Shown here piece by piece: positions 51,721-52,844 of a stretch of 52,844 nucleotides of DNA (position 1 is its first letter; every line of letters begins with the position of its first letter). The notes under the pieces are model-generated. The model worked only from the letters and a program-made list of their open reading frames with translations. It did no database searches and was not told the origin of the DNA. A program made the translations under genes and the position numbers. The stretch spans positions 1 to 52,844 of the forward strand of contig LVAE01000096.1 of the NCBI GenBank assembly GCA_001603905.1, in the 5' to 3' direction. The DNA comes from Fibrobacterales bacterium Fibro_02. Its GTDB lineage: Bacteria; Fibrobacterota; Fibrobacteria; Fibrobacterales; Fibrobacteraceae.

Positions 51721-52844
51721 TTAGAACTTACCCACAGTGACGGCGGCGTAGAATCCAGGCCACCAACGAGCCTTGTGATCTTTACTGCCGAAGTCGTCGT
51801 GGTATTCCGCCAGCGGCTTGAGCCACAGCTTATCCCCAGTGATTTCGTGAGCAAAGTTGAGAGACCCGCCCACAGAAAGTCCGAAGAAGGGGAAAACTTG
51901 AGTCGTGTAGCCCAGACGCAGACGATGGTGGAAATTGACGTCATCGCCGTCGTTGTATTCAAAGCCCGAGAAATCCGAATAGAGCCCATGCTTGTTTTGT
52001 GCCGTCAGGAACATGTATTCCAAATCAAAGTGACTGCCGTATTTACCGAACTGCGTTCCAAGACCGATTCCGGTTTCATTGACATCGCTGAATTCCTTGA
52101 ACTGAGTTCCCTTTTCAATCAGGCGGGCACCTTCGAAAGCGGTGAATAGATAAGGCGTACCCATGTGGAAAGACAGACCGAACGCCCCCATTTCGTTCAT
52201 CGAGGCGGTTACGCTCCACACGCCGTTACCGACAATGTTGATCAGGCCTACCGGAGTCTTTTCGCAGTCACCGCAGATATTCACGAGACCAACCTGGCGG
52301 CCCTTCGCCTTGCCAGCAATGTTCAGGATACCCACTTGAGCCTCGTCGAGTTTACCCGCAATGTTCAAGGTCGAAACCTGCACGTCGGACTCACCCGCGA
52401 TATTCATGGCGGCGGTCGCCTGCACGTCGGATTTCTTGGCGATATTCATCGCAGCGGAGGCCTGTACATCGGAGTTCCCCGCAATATTGATTGCAGCGGT
52501 TGCCTGAACATTGGATTCGCCGGCTACGTTCATGGCCGCAGAAACCTGAGCCTTGGTCTTGCGGGCACAATTAATGCCTGCAGCAAGCTGCATTCCAGAC
52601 AAAGTATCACCTGCATAATTGAGAGAAGGCGAAATCTGAAGGCCCGAAGATTTGTCCTTCGTCACGTTCGCCGTTGCCGCCACCTGTACACCGTCAAAGG
52701 ATTTTGCGTAGTTGACAACCGCCGAAGCCTGGGCTCCTTCAAAATGTTCCTTTGACCCGTTGTACACGGCCGACAGCTGGATACCATGCATTTCTTTACG
52801 GGCAATGTTTGCAAAAAGGCTCGCCTGGGTTCCCAGCATATAGC
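51721..52844 (-). CDS. surface-repeat protein (LA_2272-like), 5' end outside the window
   Basis: The frame is open to the right window edge, so the true start is not visible; the first in-window Met is at 52839. At least 372 residues remain. Residues 1-200 of this part are degenerate 14-residue repeats of the form AGxSDVQAxAAMNI (for example AGESNVQATAAINI, AGNSDVQASAAMNI), turning into AGKxxxxQVGLVNI units, as in proteins called LA_2272-type surface repeats. The last 150 residues have alternating beta-strand pattern and end VTVGKF, suggesting an outer-membrane barrel. A clear terminator follows. Confidence 0.75.
   Translation of the reverse strand, partial: YMLGTQASLFANIARKEMHGIQLSAVYNGSKEHFEGAQASAVVNYAKSFDGVQVAATANVTKDKSSGLQISPSLNYAGDTLSGMQLAAGINCARKTKAQVSAAMNVAGESNVQATAAINIAGNSDVQASAAMNIAKKSDVQATAAMNIAGESDVQVSTLNIAGKLDEAQVGILNIAGKAKGRQVGLVNICGDCEKTPVGLINIVGNGVWSVTASMNEMGAFGLSFHMGTPYLFTAFEGARLIEKGTQFKEFSDVNETGIGLGTQFGKYGSHFDLEYMFLTAQNKHGLYSDFSGFEYNDGDDVNFHHRLRLGYTTQVFPFFGLSVGGSLNFAHEITGDKLWLKPLAEYHDDFGSKDHKARWWPGFYAAVTVGKF

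Noticed and set aside
52350..52560. CRISPR array
   Set aside because: The regular 42-base periodicity lies in frame inside a coding sequence and encodes 14-residue protein repeats; there are no unique spacers or cas genes.

Overview
The window looks like a chromosomal piece from a Fibrobacter-type bacterium (Fibrobacterota). This is inferred from several family signatures: a protein ending in the Fibrobacter succinogenes major paralogous (FISUMP) domain, a TIGR02147-type regulator coupled to a lipoprotein, a secreted GH5 cellulase with a sorting-like C-terminal domain, a surface-repeat protein, and a Gram-negative envelope (TonB, ExbB/ExbD, TonB-dependent receptor, many lipoproteins). I saw no rRNA, tRNA, CRISPR array or transposase.

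Layout. 0.15-5.4 kb (minus): a tight housekeeping run hisE-hisG-EAL/HDOD-recR-engB-mlaE-mlaF. 5.5-9.6 kb: a lone lipoprotein, trmB, a carbohydrate-binding-like lipoprotein and its TIGR02147 regulator. 9.7-24.0 kb (minus): an eight-gene co-directional run of two tandem zinc-ribbon paralogues, an unknown gene, a MoxR-type AAA ATPase, a VWA protein with a decayed metallopeptidase motif, then recC-recB-recD. 24.1-26.7 kb: accessory genes, namely a 37-residue peptide gene, hipBA, and a DUF3791-type pair without its usual toxin. 26.7-30.3 kb: an unknown zinc-binding protein, the GH5 cellulase and a dGTPase.

30.3-35.8 kb (minus): a six-gene TonB2-type energy-transduction operon (DUF3450, long ExbB/TtpC-like, ExbB, ExbD, TonB, TPR). 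35.9-38.2 kb: STAS protein, zinc-ribbon/FISUMP fusion and an Ala/Pro/Glu-rich outer-membrane protein, with two gene remnants in the flanking gaps. 38.5-42.6 kb: an envelope module (PAP2 phosphatase, S66 LD-carboxypeptidase, NagZ-like GH3 lipoprotein and a convergent L,D-transpeptidase-like lipoprotein). 42.8-47.3 kb (plus): five translationally coupled genes for a nucleotidyltransferase, an HPr-kinase-like P-loop protein, an S24/S26 peptidase, a PqqD/RRE protein and an ABC exporter. This is the best candidate here for an undescribed peptide-modifying system. 47.3-51.6 kb (minus): a DUF4249-like lipoprotein and a TonB-dependent receptor. The right edge holds a surface-repeat protein cut by the window.

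A family of short palindromic repeats (core close to CTGGATCCCGTCG-N-CTCCAGGATGACA) occurs at least eleven times from 32 kb rightwards. Several copies lie in frame inside coding sequences: in the signal-peptide n-region of two exported proteins, in a linker of the TonB receptor and in the HPr-kinase-like protein. All assignments come from reading motifs in the translated sequence; no database search was run.
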